A stretch of DNA of 64,000 nucleotides from Paramecium sonneborni (taxonomy: Eukaryota; Ciliophora; Oligohymenophorea; Peniculida; Parameciidae): the NCBI GenBank assembly GCA_905182985.1, contig CAJJDN010000147.1:186001-250000 (forward strand). The letters are read 5' to 3'. Positions 12,619-25,200 of the stretch are shown here, one piece after another. The position numbers and the translations under genes are program-made. Each line of letters begins with the position of its first letter. Position 1 is the first letter of the stretch. The notes beneath the pieces are model-generated. The model worked only from the letters and a program-made list of their open reading frames with translations, was not told where the DNA came from and made no database searches.

Positions 12619-13100
12619 TCATTTGTGTTATGGTTGATCGGTTAAATGTAATGACTTATTTTCTACAATATATTCAACGGAAGAAATTAAGTTTTTTTAT
12701 ATAATTGAAATGATTCTTAATTTAAAGGAGATGTTCCCCTTCAATGGGACATATCTACAAAACTTACATCTTTTATTCTTTTATTTTTGGTTAATTTTGC
12801 GCATATGGAATATGATTGTCTTAGCTGTTGCATATTTAATAAAAAGTTTCTGTGCAGCCTAATTTATAGTTTACCCAAGTATCATACTTCTTTTATTTTA
12901 AACCCTTTCTTAAATACAAGTTAGAAAAGTTATTCCTTAGCTTCTTATGGCACTTTAATATATGCTCTTTTTTATTCATTAAACATCCCTGGAATAAGGT
13001 TATTACGAGGTCTAAGTTCCTTTTTTGCTGGAGCCTGTAAGATTTCAGATTTTGCTTTGATAGAGGCATCATCTTCACTAAGACATTTTAAACTTTTCAT
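12619..13100 (-). CDS. Helix-turn-helix protein, ciliate family, member 1
   Basis: Starts MKSLKCLSEDDASIKAKSEI. One 29-nt intron (12859-12887) interrupts it and it stops at TGA 12619-12621, about 150 residues. The centre reads YIKVPQEAKEQLFQLVFKKG, then KIKE, then (after the intron) AAQKLFIKYATAKTIIFHMR. This is a homeodomain-like helix-turn-helix of the kind used by recombinases and small DNA-binding proteins. The C-terminal part is basic (KINQKQKNKRCKFCRY). A clear paralog with its intron at the identical codon lies at 40096-40518. The name of the family is not known to me; DNA binding is inferred from the HTH pattern only. Confidence 0.72.
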
Positions 13101-13309
13101 TATTTATATATAAAAGATACTCTTAATCATTTCTTTCATATATATTAAACAAATTGATGCGTCATAATTATAAATTTAGAAAAAATCCATACTGATGTCT
13201 TATCAAAACGATTATTCCTCATATTTAAGCAACCTTAAATTACATTGATAATATTTTTAAATCAATTTTATCACCGAATCTTCTTAACTTATGATATTTC
13301 CTTAATAAA

Positions 13310-14250
13310 TCAACTGCTATAGAGACAATTTAATTTCATTAAACCTAAATTAATTAAAAATTTGTAAGCTTCACACTAAACTTAATAATACTTTGCATTT
13401 GAAAGCTTTGGTAAACTCCGTATTGGAATGCTTGTTCTTAGACGAGTAATTCTTAATTTATCATTTATACATACATTAGATTCAATATTTACAAAGATAT
13501 TTATTCTGCTTCTTTCTATTATATATAATATATAATTATTATTTGTTTCATTTAATTTATCCTTTCTTAAAATAAGAGACATCACTGAATATTGATTAAT
13601 AAAAGTATAAAAAAATATAAATCCAAAATATAATTAATAATCAACAATCTCAAAAATTTCTAGCTTTTTAACCTCAAATATAATGTAATTTCTCTAAAAA
13701 TAGACAATTTCTAGTTTTGGTTAATAACATCTAAATTTTTCTAAAATTCAGCATTATTTTCATATACATTTTTTTCATATTTTGCTAGTTTAATTTTTTC
13801 TATTAATAATTCTTTTCCTAATTAATTACATAGATGCTTATTTAAACTAATTTTATTATTTCTTCCATCATAGTTAATAGTTGAGGTAAATGATTACAAA
13901 TTAATAATTTTATTATAATTATTTTATTTTAAGATGTTTTTATAATGATCTTTAAAAATAATAACATAAAAACTATGATTATTTCCACATAAAATAATCT
14001 CATTATGCTTTAATAACAAATTTATTAATTGTTCTTTTAAAATCAATCTGCTATTTATCAAATTTCATTTCGAAAATGTCTTTAAATCTATTTATTTTAA
14101 AAATACTTAGATTATAAAATTATGTTAATTAAATTTTTGCTATATAATTAGATGAAAAATCAAATTTGCTAAGCTAAAACTTTAATCAAGATAAAAGAAT
14201 TATATTTAAAAAAAATTTTATGATTACATAAATAATTTGATAGCTAAAGG
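13310..14250 (-). pseudogene. Uncertain, probably broken gene
   Basis: On the minus strand a TGA-free frame of over 150 codons covers about 13585-14050. It has coding-like sequence (QLINLLLKHNEIILCGNNHS and a charged coiled-coil-like part near KHLCNQLGKELLIEKIKLAK). It ends in TGA, and a second 90-codon frame begins right there (ATG at 13580-13582, stop 13310-13312, starting MSLILRKDKLNETNNNYILY). Upstream a further segment (QSFSLANLIFHLIIQQ) lies in another frame. Either it is one gene with introns I could not place, or a decayed one. No family was recognised. Confidence 0.35.
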
Positions 14251-14858
14251 TATTTTAAGAATTTTGTTGTTTATATATTATAAGTTATCATGTTTAGAAT
14301 GATAAAAGTTATTCAAATTGTAATAAAATAACTTAATATATGAAATAATTAAACAAAGTTGGAATCAATAATGAATTTGATAGAGGACTATTGATTTGAT
14401 AATGGTTATTTTTTTAGGCAAAGACTGGATAGAAAATAATTAAATAATCAATGATTTTAAAGGAGAATCAAAAATTCGGATAAAATTATAAATTGCAGAA
14501 CTTTATATATTACATTCAGAGAATAGTGAATTCTTAGTGAAAAATTAAGTTAATAATTGTATTGTTTAAGATAAATAAAGTAGAGTGATAAGTAATGGGA
14601 TTATTTTATTTGAATAACTTCATATCATTAATAGCGATATTTATTAATCACATTTTAATGGTATTTATTAGGGAGTAATTTAGGAAAATAATTTTGGTTT
14701 TAAAAATAAAGAAATTTGAGATATTTTATGATTTAAAAATAAGAGAAGTTGTTGAAAAATGGAAATAAGGAGGCATTAGATACATATCTATGGATAGAAA
14801 TATAAAATTATTATAATAATATAAATCAATTTAGTTAGAGAAACAATACTTTAGAAGA
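14251..14858. other. Intergenic / upstream region of the kinase gene
   Basis: Some 600 bp with many TGA in all plus-strand frames. No gene, repeat or RNA fold recognised. The region immediately upstream of 14859 presumably carries the kinase promoter, but no motif can be pointed to. Confidence 0.45.
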
Positions 14859-16190
14859 ATGGATTTGCTTTCTTTTTCTTGTGTACGACCACATACTATC
14901 TTTTCTAAAACATATTACTTAAAAGTAATGGACGATGAAGTTATAATTTCTGCAGTAACCAAACAATGTTATTTTTTAAGTTCAACAATTTCAAGAATCC
15001 AAAATATTGTATAGAACTCAAATTAACAACATAAATTCTTTGGAAAATGGGAAAGTAAAATTTGAAAGCATTTGGAATATTTTACCAGAATAAAATAAAA
15101 TATTTTGAAGCTTCACATGTTAATTTAGAATAATTCAAAAAATTGATCGGAGGTAGAGTAATTTATAGAAATATGGCTTCTTTCTATGAACCAGTATAAT
15201 TGATTGGGGAAGGATTATCAGCAAAGGTATATTATTAGATAAATAAACAATTAATAGGTGTTTCAAAGCATCGAGAAATAGACAAAAAAGGCAGTAGCAG
15301 TAAAAATGATAAAACAAGAGTTTGGTAGAGAAGAACAGGCCTTGGTAAGTAATTAAATATATCTTAATTAGGACATAGTTAAAACGGAGGTATAAATATT
15401 GTAGTCAGTCAATCATGATAACATTATTAAGGTACTAGAAGTATATGAAAATGATTAAACCTTTTGGATTGTATAAGAGTTTGTAAAAGGAACTCCTTTA
15501 AGTGATATTTTAAAACAAAAACTACCAAATGAATAGATAAAGAGGATAATGATTGTAAAATAACAGCATATATCATTAGGGTTTATTGAATACTGTAAGT
15601 TATTTGCAATCACTAAGAATTGTGCATAGAGATATAAAGCCAGAAAATATAATAGTATAAAAAGATGGATCAATCAAAGTAATTGACTTTGGATTTGCTG
15701 CAAATCTAAAATTTGGTTCTGTAAGTAGTGTTTGTGGAACACCTGGTTATTATGCACCAGAAGTTCTTAGATAAAAAGAATCAAGTTTTAACTCTGATAT
15801 GTTCAGTGTTGGAGTTGTATTATTCAATTTGTAAATATTAATTTAATTCATTAATTTAGAATCACTAATCAACCTATGCTTAAGTCTAAAATGTATAATG
15901 CTTAACAATATGTTGCAGATGAAGAAGCAGCAGATTTGTTAAAATTAATGTTGGAAGTTGATCCAAACAAAAGAATTACAGCATAATAAGCACTTTAACA
16001 TCCTTATTTTAAAGATTTTTAATAATCAAATGAGAAGACAGATAATCAATATTCATCTGAATAACAAATATTAAAACAATAATTACAAATCAATTAATAA
16101 CAACAATATTAATAACCAAAAAAAAGTAATAAAAGTTTAGATGCTAAAACAATTAAATCTCTCCGAACTACTAACATTATGGATTAATGA
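14859..16190 (+). CDS. Serine/threonine protein kinase with N-terminal PH-like region
   Basis: Five introns (14955-14980, 15227-15257, 15345-15371, 15555-15579, 15831-15859) leave exactly 398 codons. The first ~115 residues (MDLLSFSCVRPHTIFSKTYY ... ILWKMGKQNLKAFGIFYQNK) look like a PH-type module, common ahead of ciliate kinases. The kinase domain follows: glycine loop LIGEGLSAKV, catalytic Lys in AVAVKMIKQ, HRDIKPENI catalytic loop, IDFGF metal-binding DFG, GTPGYYAPEV, and DPNKRITAQQAL with a final HPYF. All key catalytic residues are present, so it should be active. The subfamily looks CAMK/AGC-like, since the Asp-Gly-Phe is followed by Gly-Phe-Ala. The Gln-rich tail ends at TGA 16188. The function is signal transduction; the substrate is unknown. 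Confidence 0.9.
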
Positions 16191-16472
16191 TTTTGATATC
16201 AATTAGTAGTTGTACTATATGTTTATAATTTTTATTTTTTAAACTCTTTATTACAATCTCATCTATTATTTACAACAATTATTACTATATATTTTATTTA
16301 AATCTTAAAAGTATCTTAATATAAAAAAAATATTATGTACTTTTTTATCAAGATCTCTCAGTTACTGATCTAATATATCAATTAAATTTCTTTATTTTAT
16401 AATTAAAGAAAATAATTGTCTTTATGACTTTATAGCAATAACCTTGAAAATTTAAAGTTTTTTAATATTAAA

Positions 16473-17190
16473 ATGAACATTTTAGATTATAAATAATTTA
16501 TTTCTCCATAATTCAGATCATTGTCACTCTAAGCAAAAAGGAAAATTAAAATTAAAAATAAAGGCAGATCAATTAGTTATCAACCTCAAAATCAATTAAA
16601 TATATTCAACATGAAAGGATTGATTTTTTAAAAGGATTCATTAAGAAGAAAAAGTTGTCATTGTAATGAGTGTGGAAGTCTAAGTAAATTCTAGTACAAA
16701 TATATGAATCTGAAACATGTACCAAGTATGAAAAAGAAAACTTAAATTTAATTGAGAGCAGAAAAGAGAAGACAAAGTAAAATATTTTTATTACATTCAA
16801 TTAGCCAAGAACAGTACATTTTATAAATATCGTTCAATTATATTTGATTAAGTTCGAAGAAATAAAGTTGAATAATAACAAGCTGAATCAGTAGAAGCAA
16901 CTCCTAAAATATCTACTGACATCAAAGAATCAATGAATAAATTAAAAGAATATTTTGAAAAATAAGAAACTCAAAAAAAAGAGATTCAAAATAGGGCTCG
17001 AAATTTCCGCTATTTCGGCAATCAAACCCCAATTTGTTCTCCTAATCGTTATAAATCTCCTAGGAATAAAGAATTCATTCCTTATCTTAGTTATAGAAGG
17101 ATTGAATTGATAAATCTAAAACCATTAAAATTTAGTGATACTCTCAAATCATTTTAAACCCATAAAAAAACTTTATCAACTTAATCTTGA
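16473..17190 (+). CDS. RRKSCHC-xx-CG family protein, member 2
   Basis: After removal of a 28-nt intron (16777-16804) the gene has 230 codons, starting MNILDYKQFISPQFRSLSLQ and ending TGA 17188-17190. The shared motif RRKSCHCNECGSLSKFQYKY lies at about residue 61. A basic stretch and, past the intron, TFYKYRSIIFDQVRR follow, echoing the IFYRLQSL of member 1 at 4672. The rest is charged, with helical regions (MNKLKEYFEKQETQKKEIQN). Two genes sharing a Cys-rich core with diverged flanks define a small ciliate family without a function I can name. Confidence 0.72.
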
Positions 17191-17995
17191 ATAATTTTTA
17201 TTATTATTATAGTAAATAAATTTTAACAACATATGCAATATTTATTATTTAATAAATTACATTACTCTTATGTCTAATCTTTTATAGGTGCAATCCAAAA
17301 TAATTATTAAATATTATGAAATAATTTAAGCCTTATATTGTAAAACATTATAAAAATTATGATAAAATTTTGGATAAAATTCCAAAAATGCAATTTTATC
17401 CATCTTTTTGTTTTTCCAACTTTTAAATCCATTCATTATTAATAAAGTTTATTAGAATAATAAAATTCTCATTATTATTTCGAATCCAAATGAAATACTG
17501 ATCTTGATAATCTTCTTTTATTATTAATAAATTAAATAAAGACTCAATTTTTAATAAAACTAAAATAATCGACCAAAGTATAGTAAACATAGTGATTTTA
17601 GAAATAATCAAAATTGATACTTCTTTTGATACTCATAAATTAGTTTACATTTCTTATGTTTTTTGTCATTAAGTAATATTATTTTGGATTCTTAACATTC
17701 ATATTTGTTGAAAGGATTATTAAGATTCCTATAGAGAATTATCTCTTGTTTTAAATTATAACATATTCTAATGTTTAATTCTTATTCATCATTAACCAAT
17801 AAAGGATTGCTAAAAGGCTTATTATATTTTTGATAAAATAGATAAAGCCAATAATTTTTTTTCGATTTGATAGAGTCATTTTATTCTCAAAAAATCTTAT
17901 TATACGAAATCCCCTAAAAATCTGTAGTAAAGAGAAAAAATCATTTGCTTTAATTTCAGGTGGATTTATATTTTATTATATTAACATATAAATAT
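17191..17995 (-). pseudogene. Decayed ion-channel-like relic (tentative)
   Basis: A minus-strand frame in 17700-17960 reads DFFSLLQIFRGFRIIRFFEN then MTLSNRKKIIGFIYFIKNII. This resembles the S4-S5 linker and S5 helix of ciliate cyclic-nucleotide-gated-like K channels (regular Arg spacing, then a long hydrophobic helix). No pore (T-x-G-Y-G) can be found downstream. Two other frames across 17200-17700 are also open for long stretches (ESLFNLLIIKEDYQDQYFIW). Frame jumps without usable introns suggest a pseudogene. The channel idea rests on pattern resemblance only. Confidence 0.3.
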
Positions 17996-18287
17996 TATAA
18001 TTCATTTGATCTCAAAGTTTTATATTCAAATAGAAATTCATGCATTTTAAAGTATATTATTTATGAATTACAATTGATATTGTTTTTACTTTAATCAATC
18101 CAATAAAAATTATCAATGTTTATTCTATTTAGAAATTATTGAGATAATTTCAACCTTTTAAATGTTATCTGTCATGAAGTCGTTTAATATTCAACAATAT
18201 TGAATATTTTAAAGCTCTACAAATTTCTGATTTAAATTTGTTGAGTATGTATTTTACGTTATAACAATTAATATTTCTAAAATTAAA

Positions 18288-18770
18288 ATGGATTTTCTTG
18301 GTATTAGAAATAATAGATTTGTGAAACACAAAGAATATAGAAACTTAGATGAAGATATAGTATTCAGAGAAGAATTAGTGTTAACATTAGATGCTGTGTC
18401 ATAAATAAGTGTTCCGATGTCTTAAAATTTTAAATTGATATCAACTATCAAAAACTCATAAAGAACAAATAAGCAAAATCTATGATTGATATAAATTTTA
18501 ATCTATTCTTTATAAACAACCTCATATTACTATGAATAATTATGTGGACATTTCTGATTTCCTATAAATTATAAGTTTGACTGCTTCATAATATGGCTTG
18601 TTTCTAGAAATTAATTCTCAAAAAATAGAACCAACGAATCAAATCATAAATAAAGTATGAAGATATAAAAGATAATAAAATTATTCATATGACAGAATAA
18701 CTTGCAATAATTGCACATTATGATATTGATTTCTTAAAGAGTAGGTATTTGTATATATATAAATATAATA
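18288..18770 (+). pseudogene. Frame-broken ORF
   Basis: ATG at 18288 opens MDFLGIRNNRFVKHKEYRNL and continues 68 residues to TGA. Further coding-like segments follow in shifted frames: NNYVDISDFLQIISLTASQY and then YEDIKDNKIIHMTEQLAIIA. Single-base slips, not introns, are needed to join them. It is either a pseudogene or a gene with sequencing errors. No family recognised. Confidence 0.35.
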
Positions 18771-18968
18771 CATAATTATTTTGAGTAGTAAATTTATAAA
18801 AATAATAATAATTTTCTTTTCAATTGAAGAATAAATTGAGTACAGAACAAAAAATGTTGTTTTGAATAATATAATAAATTAATAATTGGTAAAGTGAGAT
18901 CAGATAGTAAAGTTTAAGTAAATATAAAATAATATAATTAAAGAAGATATAATTAGTTAAATAAGTTT

Positions 18969-21900
18969 TCATTCATCATGATCAACATGAACTTATTAGA
19001 TACTTTTAAAATATTGAACAAAATTAATGAGAGAAAATTTTTGTTCTTCTCTTTTAACTTATTTAAGCTATTGTCTTAAAGTTTATTTTTTGCCCCCAAT
19101 AGTATTTCCTAAGAGATTAGTAATTTGATTTTATAAATGTGGCAATTCAACTCTTGGATCATAAGGAGGTTCATCACCATCAGTAAATGAATCTTCTAGT
19201 TTTTATTTTAAAGATTTGAAATCATTTATCATACATTTATCAACACCTCTAATATCAGGATCATTAGTTGTTAGAGTTTACTTCATATCATTCCCAATTA
19301 AAAGATAAAGAAGAAGAAGTAAACCATCAATTTTAGAAGTCAAATCTAAAGGTCTTCTGTCATCCACATCTAAAGGTTTATCTCCTCTAATGATTGATAA
19401 TTTTTCAGCTAATCTACATAATGCTTCAATAAATTCATGAAAATTCATTTGATAATGTTTACTTGAATATAATTCATCTTTTTATGTGATCATAGATTGT
19501 AAATAGATTAAATAAGATTCTCTTTCAGTAAGATCATCACAAATTAATTTAGATTATACAATCCAATCTTTGAAATCTTATGCAGAAATATAATCATATT
19601 TATATAATTATTTATCTTTCTTACTTAAACGACTAATATATTTAAATAAAGATTTTAACATAGCTAAACGATCATTTAAAATAATGTCGCATTTTTAATT
19701 CCATAATCTACTCTTCCTCCACATTTAAGCTTAATCAAATTTAGAAAAGTGTTCTTAAGCTTATTTATTAATTAGATTAATGGCTTCACTCATAGTTGTA
19801 CATATACCTTATCGTATAAATTTATCATTGCACATCCTAATCATGATTTCTAATAACTGACAACGTACTAAACCTTTTTCATATGCTTATGGAAATTAGA
19901 CATCTTTTGCACCTGATGTAGATGTAAAACTAATATCTATATCATTTGGTTTATATCCCTCCAATAAGGATGCTTAAAGTAAAAAATCAATATAATCTTA
20001 TATTGTTATACATGGAATTGGTGTATTTAGTGATCCTGAAGCATGGTATTTATAACAGTGAAAAAGTTAACGATATAGTATTTTAAGACTATCTTTTATT
20101 TCATTTAATTCTGTATCTTTAACTAAACGGGTGACTTTAGAATTTTAAAAATCAAATTCAAAGCATTCATCAATAAGATTTGGTGTATCAGGTTAAAAAT
20201 GTTTAAATATTGAATTTTCAACTGACCAACAATGTTTCTTAATGTTAAGGTAAGGAGAAAAATCAAACTTAGCTAATTATTCTCTAGGTTTACATTGAAC
20301 CATAGGCATATATTTATCAAATAACTTTTATTTATCATTTGTTTTAAAAACATTAACTTACTCCATTACATTCCCATCTACCAAAATTTCATCATTGTAT
20401 AAAAATGGTATTGATTATATATTCATTTATTTAATGTTTTAATCTAATGCTGGTTATTAAGTACTTAATATCGGATTTGTAAAGAAATAATGAATCTCTT
20501 TATTTGGTGGACACATTTTTACATAAAAGAATTCATTATTTAAAAATGTCATCAATAAAGGTCTATAATCTTCAAAATCAAAATGGATAAAAATAGGTTC
20601 ATTATATAAAGTACCAGATTTATGAGCAGTCCATTCAAATTTTATTTCTTACCATCCTTCACAAATCCAACAAGTATCAAGTTTATTTATTTCATTAAAT
20701 TTTTATTAGTTCAATTTTGTAGATCTAATTTTTCTCTACCTACTAAATGGCATTACTAAAATCTCTTCTCTTTTCATTATAAGATTTTCTTTTATTTTTG
20801 GTTCATCCAATAATTTAAAATATTATGGTTATTTATATAATAATGCTAATTTTTCTTATATTTATTTGAATTGTTAAGCACTATTAATTAAAAATCCATT
20901 AGAATTCACAACTAATTCTTACTAATTACCTTCAAAATGGAATCCATAAATTGTTTCATTCTTTTACAATGCCTCAGCAATTAATTAAGCTTAAGAACTA
21001 GTAAATTTATTATAAGAAAGATCAACATGTAATAATTCATTATATGGACGTGAAATTGCTTTATTAATAGATTATGCACATTCTAATGAAGCAATTGTAT
21101 TATGAGAAAGATCAAGAATTTTAACACTAGTATTTTTATACATGGCTTTCCATATAATAGTACCTGCGCTTCCATTTAAAAAATTATATCCTAAATATAA
21201 TTCTAGAAGACGTTATGTTTATTTTAATAAATTTGAAATAGCATTACAAGCACACTCTGTAATTTAATTATTGTTCAAATTTATACATTATAGTGTATTA
21301 TTTGTTAAGAGATGTTTCATAATAATTTGGCATCCTAAATCCCTAATATTATTATTCTCAAGATTTAATTTATAAATTTAATTCTTGCTTGTAAAGGCCA
21401 TCAATACTTCCATATGCATATAATTTAGTTTACAATTTTATAATTCTAAATCCTTTAAAGTAATAGGGAAAGTAGATAGTATGTCACGTAATTAGATTGG
21501 AGTAAATGAATTATGATTCAATTACATAACTTATATTTGTCTACTTTGTTATGTAAGCATAGCATTTGAAAAAGCATTGTAATCTTCACTTTTTCTTAAA
21601 GTGTGACTTGCATTAGCAGTTGTCAATTATTAAGTATTTTGTATTAATCCAAAAGTTTTTGGCATCCTTTCAGGTTATGAGAAATTTAGACTCAAATAAA
21701 GATTATGAGGCTACTATTTATATAGCTTTGTATAATCATCTAATTTTTAAGAATTCCTAACACTTTTTAAAAAGTCTTAAGTACTAATTGCTGACAATTG
21801 CTTGCTTAAGTAAAATTGATATATTACTTAGCTAATTTCATTTTATAGAAATAATTGAATCGATCATTTCCAATATTTTTTACACAAGGATTCGATTTGC

Positions 21901-22240
21901 ATTTAACAGTTAAGGCTGACTTTATATTAGTTTATTGATCCTCTTCATTATTTACTTTATTTATCATATCCTATTCTTGATCAATGAAACCTTACCAATC
22001 AAAAATCTCTACTTTCATTAAATCTTTCTGTATTTCAATACTCTCATTCTTTTCTTCCTCTTACTAATATCTTTTTTGAAAGGGAGGTTATTTCTTTTTT
22101 TTCTACTAGACACATATTTATTTTGTCTAATCAATATAACTTTTTGTTATTTGACCCTTATTTAGAAAGAGCATCCTTCTGTTTGCTGAAGAATTTTATG
22201 TAGCTAAGGTAGTGGTAATTTAAGCTTATTCATCCTTCAT
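18969..22240 (-). CDS. Large LRR protein, tandem copy 1
   Basis: With one 23-nt intron (21805-21827) the frame is 1,083 codons, starting MKDEQAQITTTLATQNSSAN and ending TGA 18969-18971. Residues ~120-200 are a variable linker. Residues ~215-400 hold leucine-rich repeats of the RNI type (for example CINLNNNQITECACNAISNL and VKILDLSHNTIASLECAQSI). The region around residue ~480 carries CWICEGWQEIKFEWTAHKSG and PIFIHFDFEDYRPLLM, a conserved ciliate module. The C-terminal half is helical, with NFHEFIEALCRLAEKL resembling an EF-hand-like helix pair. The gene is a diverged duplicate of the one 26 bp upstream at 22267-25996, sharing domain order and the position of its intron. LRR proteins with this tail are often ciliary in protists; the role here is inferred only loosely. 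Confidence 0.85.
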
Positions 22241-22266
22241 ATTAAATAAAAATTTATAATCAAAGT

Positions 22267-25200
22267 TCAATTTTAATCAATCTAGTTTTACATATATTCT
22301 TCTTCTTCTCTCTATTTAAAGTATTAAACAACGTTAGTCAATAAGAAATTTGATTTAAGTTGCTTTTGTTATTACATTTACTTTAAGACAGTAAATAAAG
22401 ACAAAGCCTTTTTTAATTTTGGTCCAGATGGAGCAGTTTGAACTTAAGTTTGTTTAAGTTGTTCTTCTAGAATATTCAATTCTACAATAGGATTATAAGG
22501 TTTATCATCTTCATCACTACCCATATCTTCAATTTATTATTTAAGATTCTTTTATTTTCTTGTCATACACCTATCAAAATCAGAAAAGTCTTCAGATTCT
22601 TTAAGTTATTATTTGATAGCGTCACTTGCTCTTAAATAGATAATTAAAAATAGAGCATCAATTTTTTTATGTAATGGTTCTATTCTTCGATCATCTAAAT
22701 TCATAGTATCTTTGGTTCTAATGAGAGATAATTTTTCAGCACATCTACATAAAGCTTCAATAAATTCATAGAATTCCATTTAGAAATGTCTTAAACTGTA
22801 TAATTCATCAACTTAGGTTTGCATAGACAATAAGTAGGCAATATAGGCATCTCTTTCAACAAAGGTATCACAATACAAATCACATTTTAATAATAGATCT
22901 CTAAAATCTTTAAATTAAACCCAAGTATGTTTATAGAATTTCTATTTAGAATTTAATTTGGATGTAAATTTAAATAATAATTTGAGCATAGGTTATCGAT
23001 CCTCTATAATAATAATATAAATAATTATTACTAATTAATAGATCACATTGTTCATTCCATAATCTAAGATCTCTCCAATCTTAAGCTCTATCCACTTCTT
23101 GTAATCTCATTTTAATTAAATCATCTTCAAATAATTTGAGAACACTTAATTTCATAGATTTACAAATTCCAGTTCTAGTATATTTATCTAAAGCGATTCT
23201 AACTAAGACTTCCATAAATTAATATCTAATCAATGCTTTTTCATAAACATTTGGATATAAAATATCCTTTACATTAGATGTAGATATAAAATTTAAATCA
23301 ATGTCTCCAGGTCTGAATTTATCATTCATAACTGTAGTTTATCCTATGAAATCAAAAAATGCATTTGAAGATATACAAGGTATCTAATAATGGATAAAAT
23401 AATAATTACACTTGATCCAATAAGTGTAGAAGCATAAAATTTATAACTAGCAAATATATGAGGATAATATTCTCTAAGAAGTTCTTTTACTTCTAATAAT
23501 TCATTAGGATCTCGTACAATTCTATTAATTTTAGAAGATTAAAAATCATATTCAAAACATTCATCAATTAGTTCTTCATTATCAGGTTAATAGTTTTTGA
23601 ATATTGATATTTCATAACTCCAAAATGTTTATTTCTTATTCATATATTAGGTTAAATCATAAGTTCTTTCTTCTTCTCTAGGTTTACTAAATATTTTAGG
23701 AATATATTTATCAACAACTGTATGTTTACCTTCAGTAAAGACTTCATTTACAAATGACATCTTATATCCTTCAATTAAAATATCTCCATTATATAAAAAT
23801 TCCTATGTTCCTTATGCTATTGGATCATTTGCAGGAGTTTACATAATCATTTAATTCTTTGCTGTTGTTTATATTCCCAAAATAGGATTACTAAAAAAAT
23901 ATAAAATCTTTTAATTTGGAGGACACATTCTATATAAATGATATTCACCTTAATGTGGACTCATTAATACTGGACGATATCCATCAAAATTTACATGTAA
24001 AAATATAGGATCATTATTCATTCCACCTGATTTCCCTGGACTCCATGTAAATTTAACTTCTTCCCAACCTTCACAAATCCAACAAGAATCTCTATTTTTA
24101 TCATAATTTTAATTTTATTTCACAGGTTTCATTCCCCATATTCTTCTAAATCTATGTACTTATTAAATATTTTCTTATTTTTTATCTGTAATCTATTTTG
24201 GTTCATGTTTTATATCATCATCTAAAAAACGTAAAGATGTTTAAGGATTCTTTCTACATTATTCAATTTTCTTTTATCTAATTTATTCTTCTTGTTCTTA
24301 ATTTCTAAGATGACCAGTTGCATCTACCATAAATTTTGGACAATTTCCTTCAAAATGAAATCCATATATATTTTAATTAGAATTTAAAGCTTTCATTATT
24401 TCATTTGCAGATGGTTCATCAAATCCATTATGTGAAATATCTATATGCATTAATTCTGGATAAGGTTTTGCTATCACTTTTGCCATCTATTAAGCACATT
24501 CAAATGATGCTGTTCTATTGTATGAAATATCAAAAACTTTAACACTTGAATTCTTATATAAAGCTTTCCATATACTCAAACCTCCTTTGTTACCTATTGA
24601 ATTAAAATGCAAATATAATTCATAAATCATATTTGATTTTTTTAAATAATTTGATAATTCAATAGAACAACCATCTAAATTAAATACAATTTAATACCAG
24701 TTAAATTATTTCGACTTAAATTTAAAAGTATCAAGTAATCATTCTCCAATAAAGCTTAAAATAAATAATTAGCTCCTTAATCACCTATCTTATTATTTTC
24801 AAGCGATAATTTCTTTACTCTTGATTTTAATAAGTACTTGGATAAAAATTCACAACCTTTTGAATCTATCCCATTATTATCAAGATTCAAATCTTATACT
24901 TGAGTTGGAAAATTCTAAACCAAAGTTTTAATCCTTGGAGATGTCAATTAATTATGACTCAATTTTAAATCAGTTATTGTTTTACATTATGGTGATTATA
25001 AAACCTCTGTAAATACTTTTATTTTTTATTCATTCCTTAACATTCCTTATGACTCAGCAGTCTATATTGTATAATTTGAATTTATCAAACCTAATCCTGT
25101 TTAAAATACGTTATGTTCTAAAAGATATATAAAATATTATTTACTTTATGAACTCTTATTTAATTAAAGATAAATGTTTGGTTATTGTTTATAGAATTCC

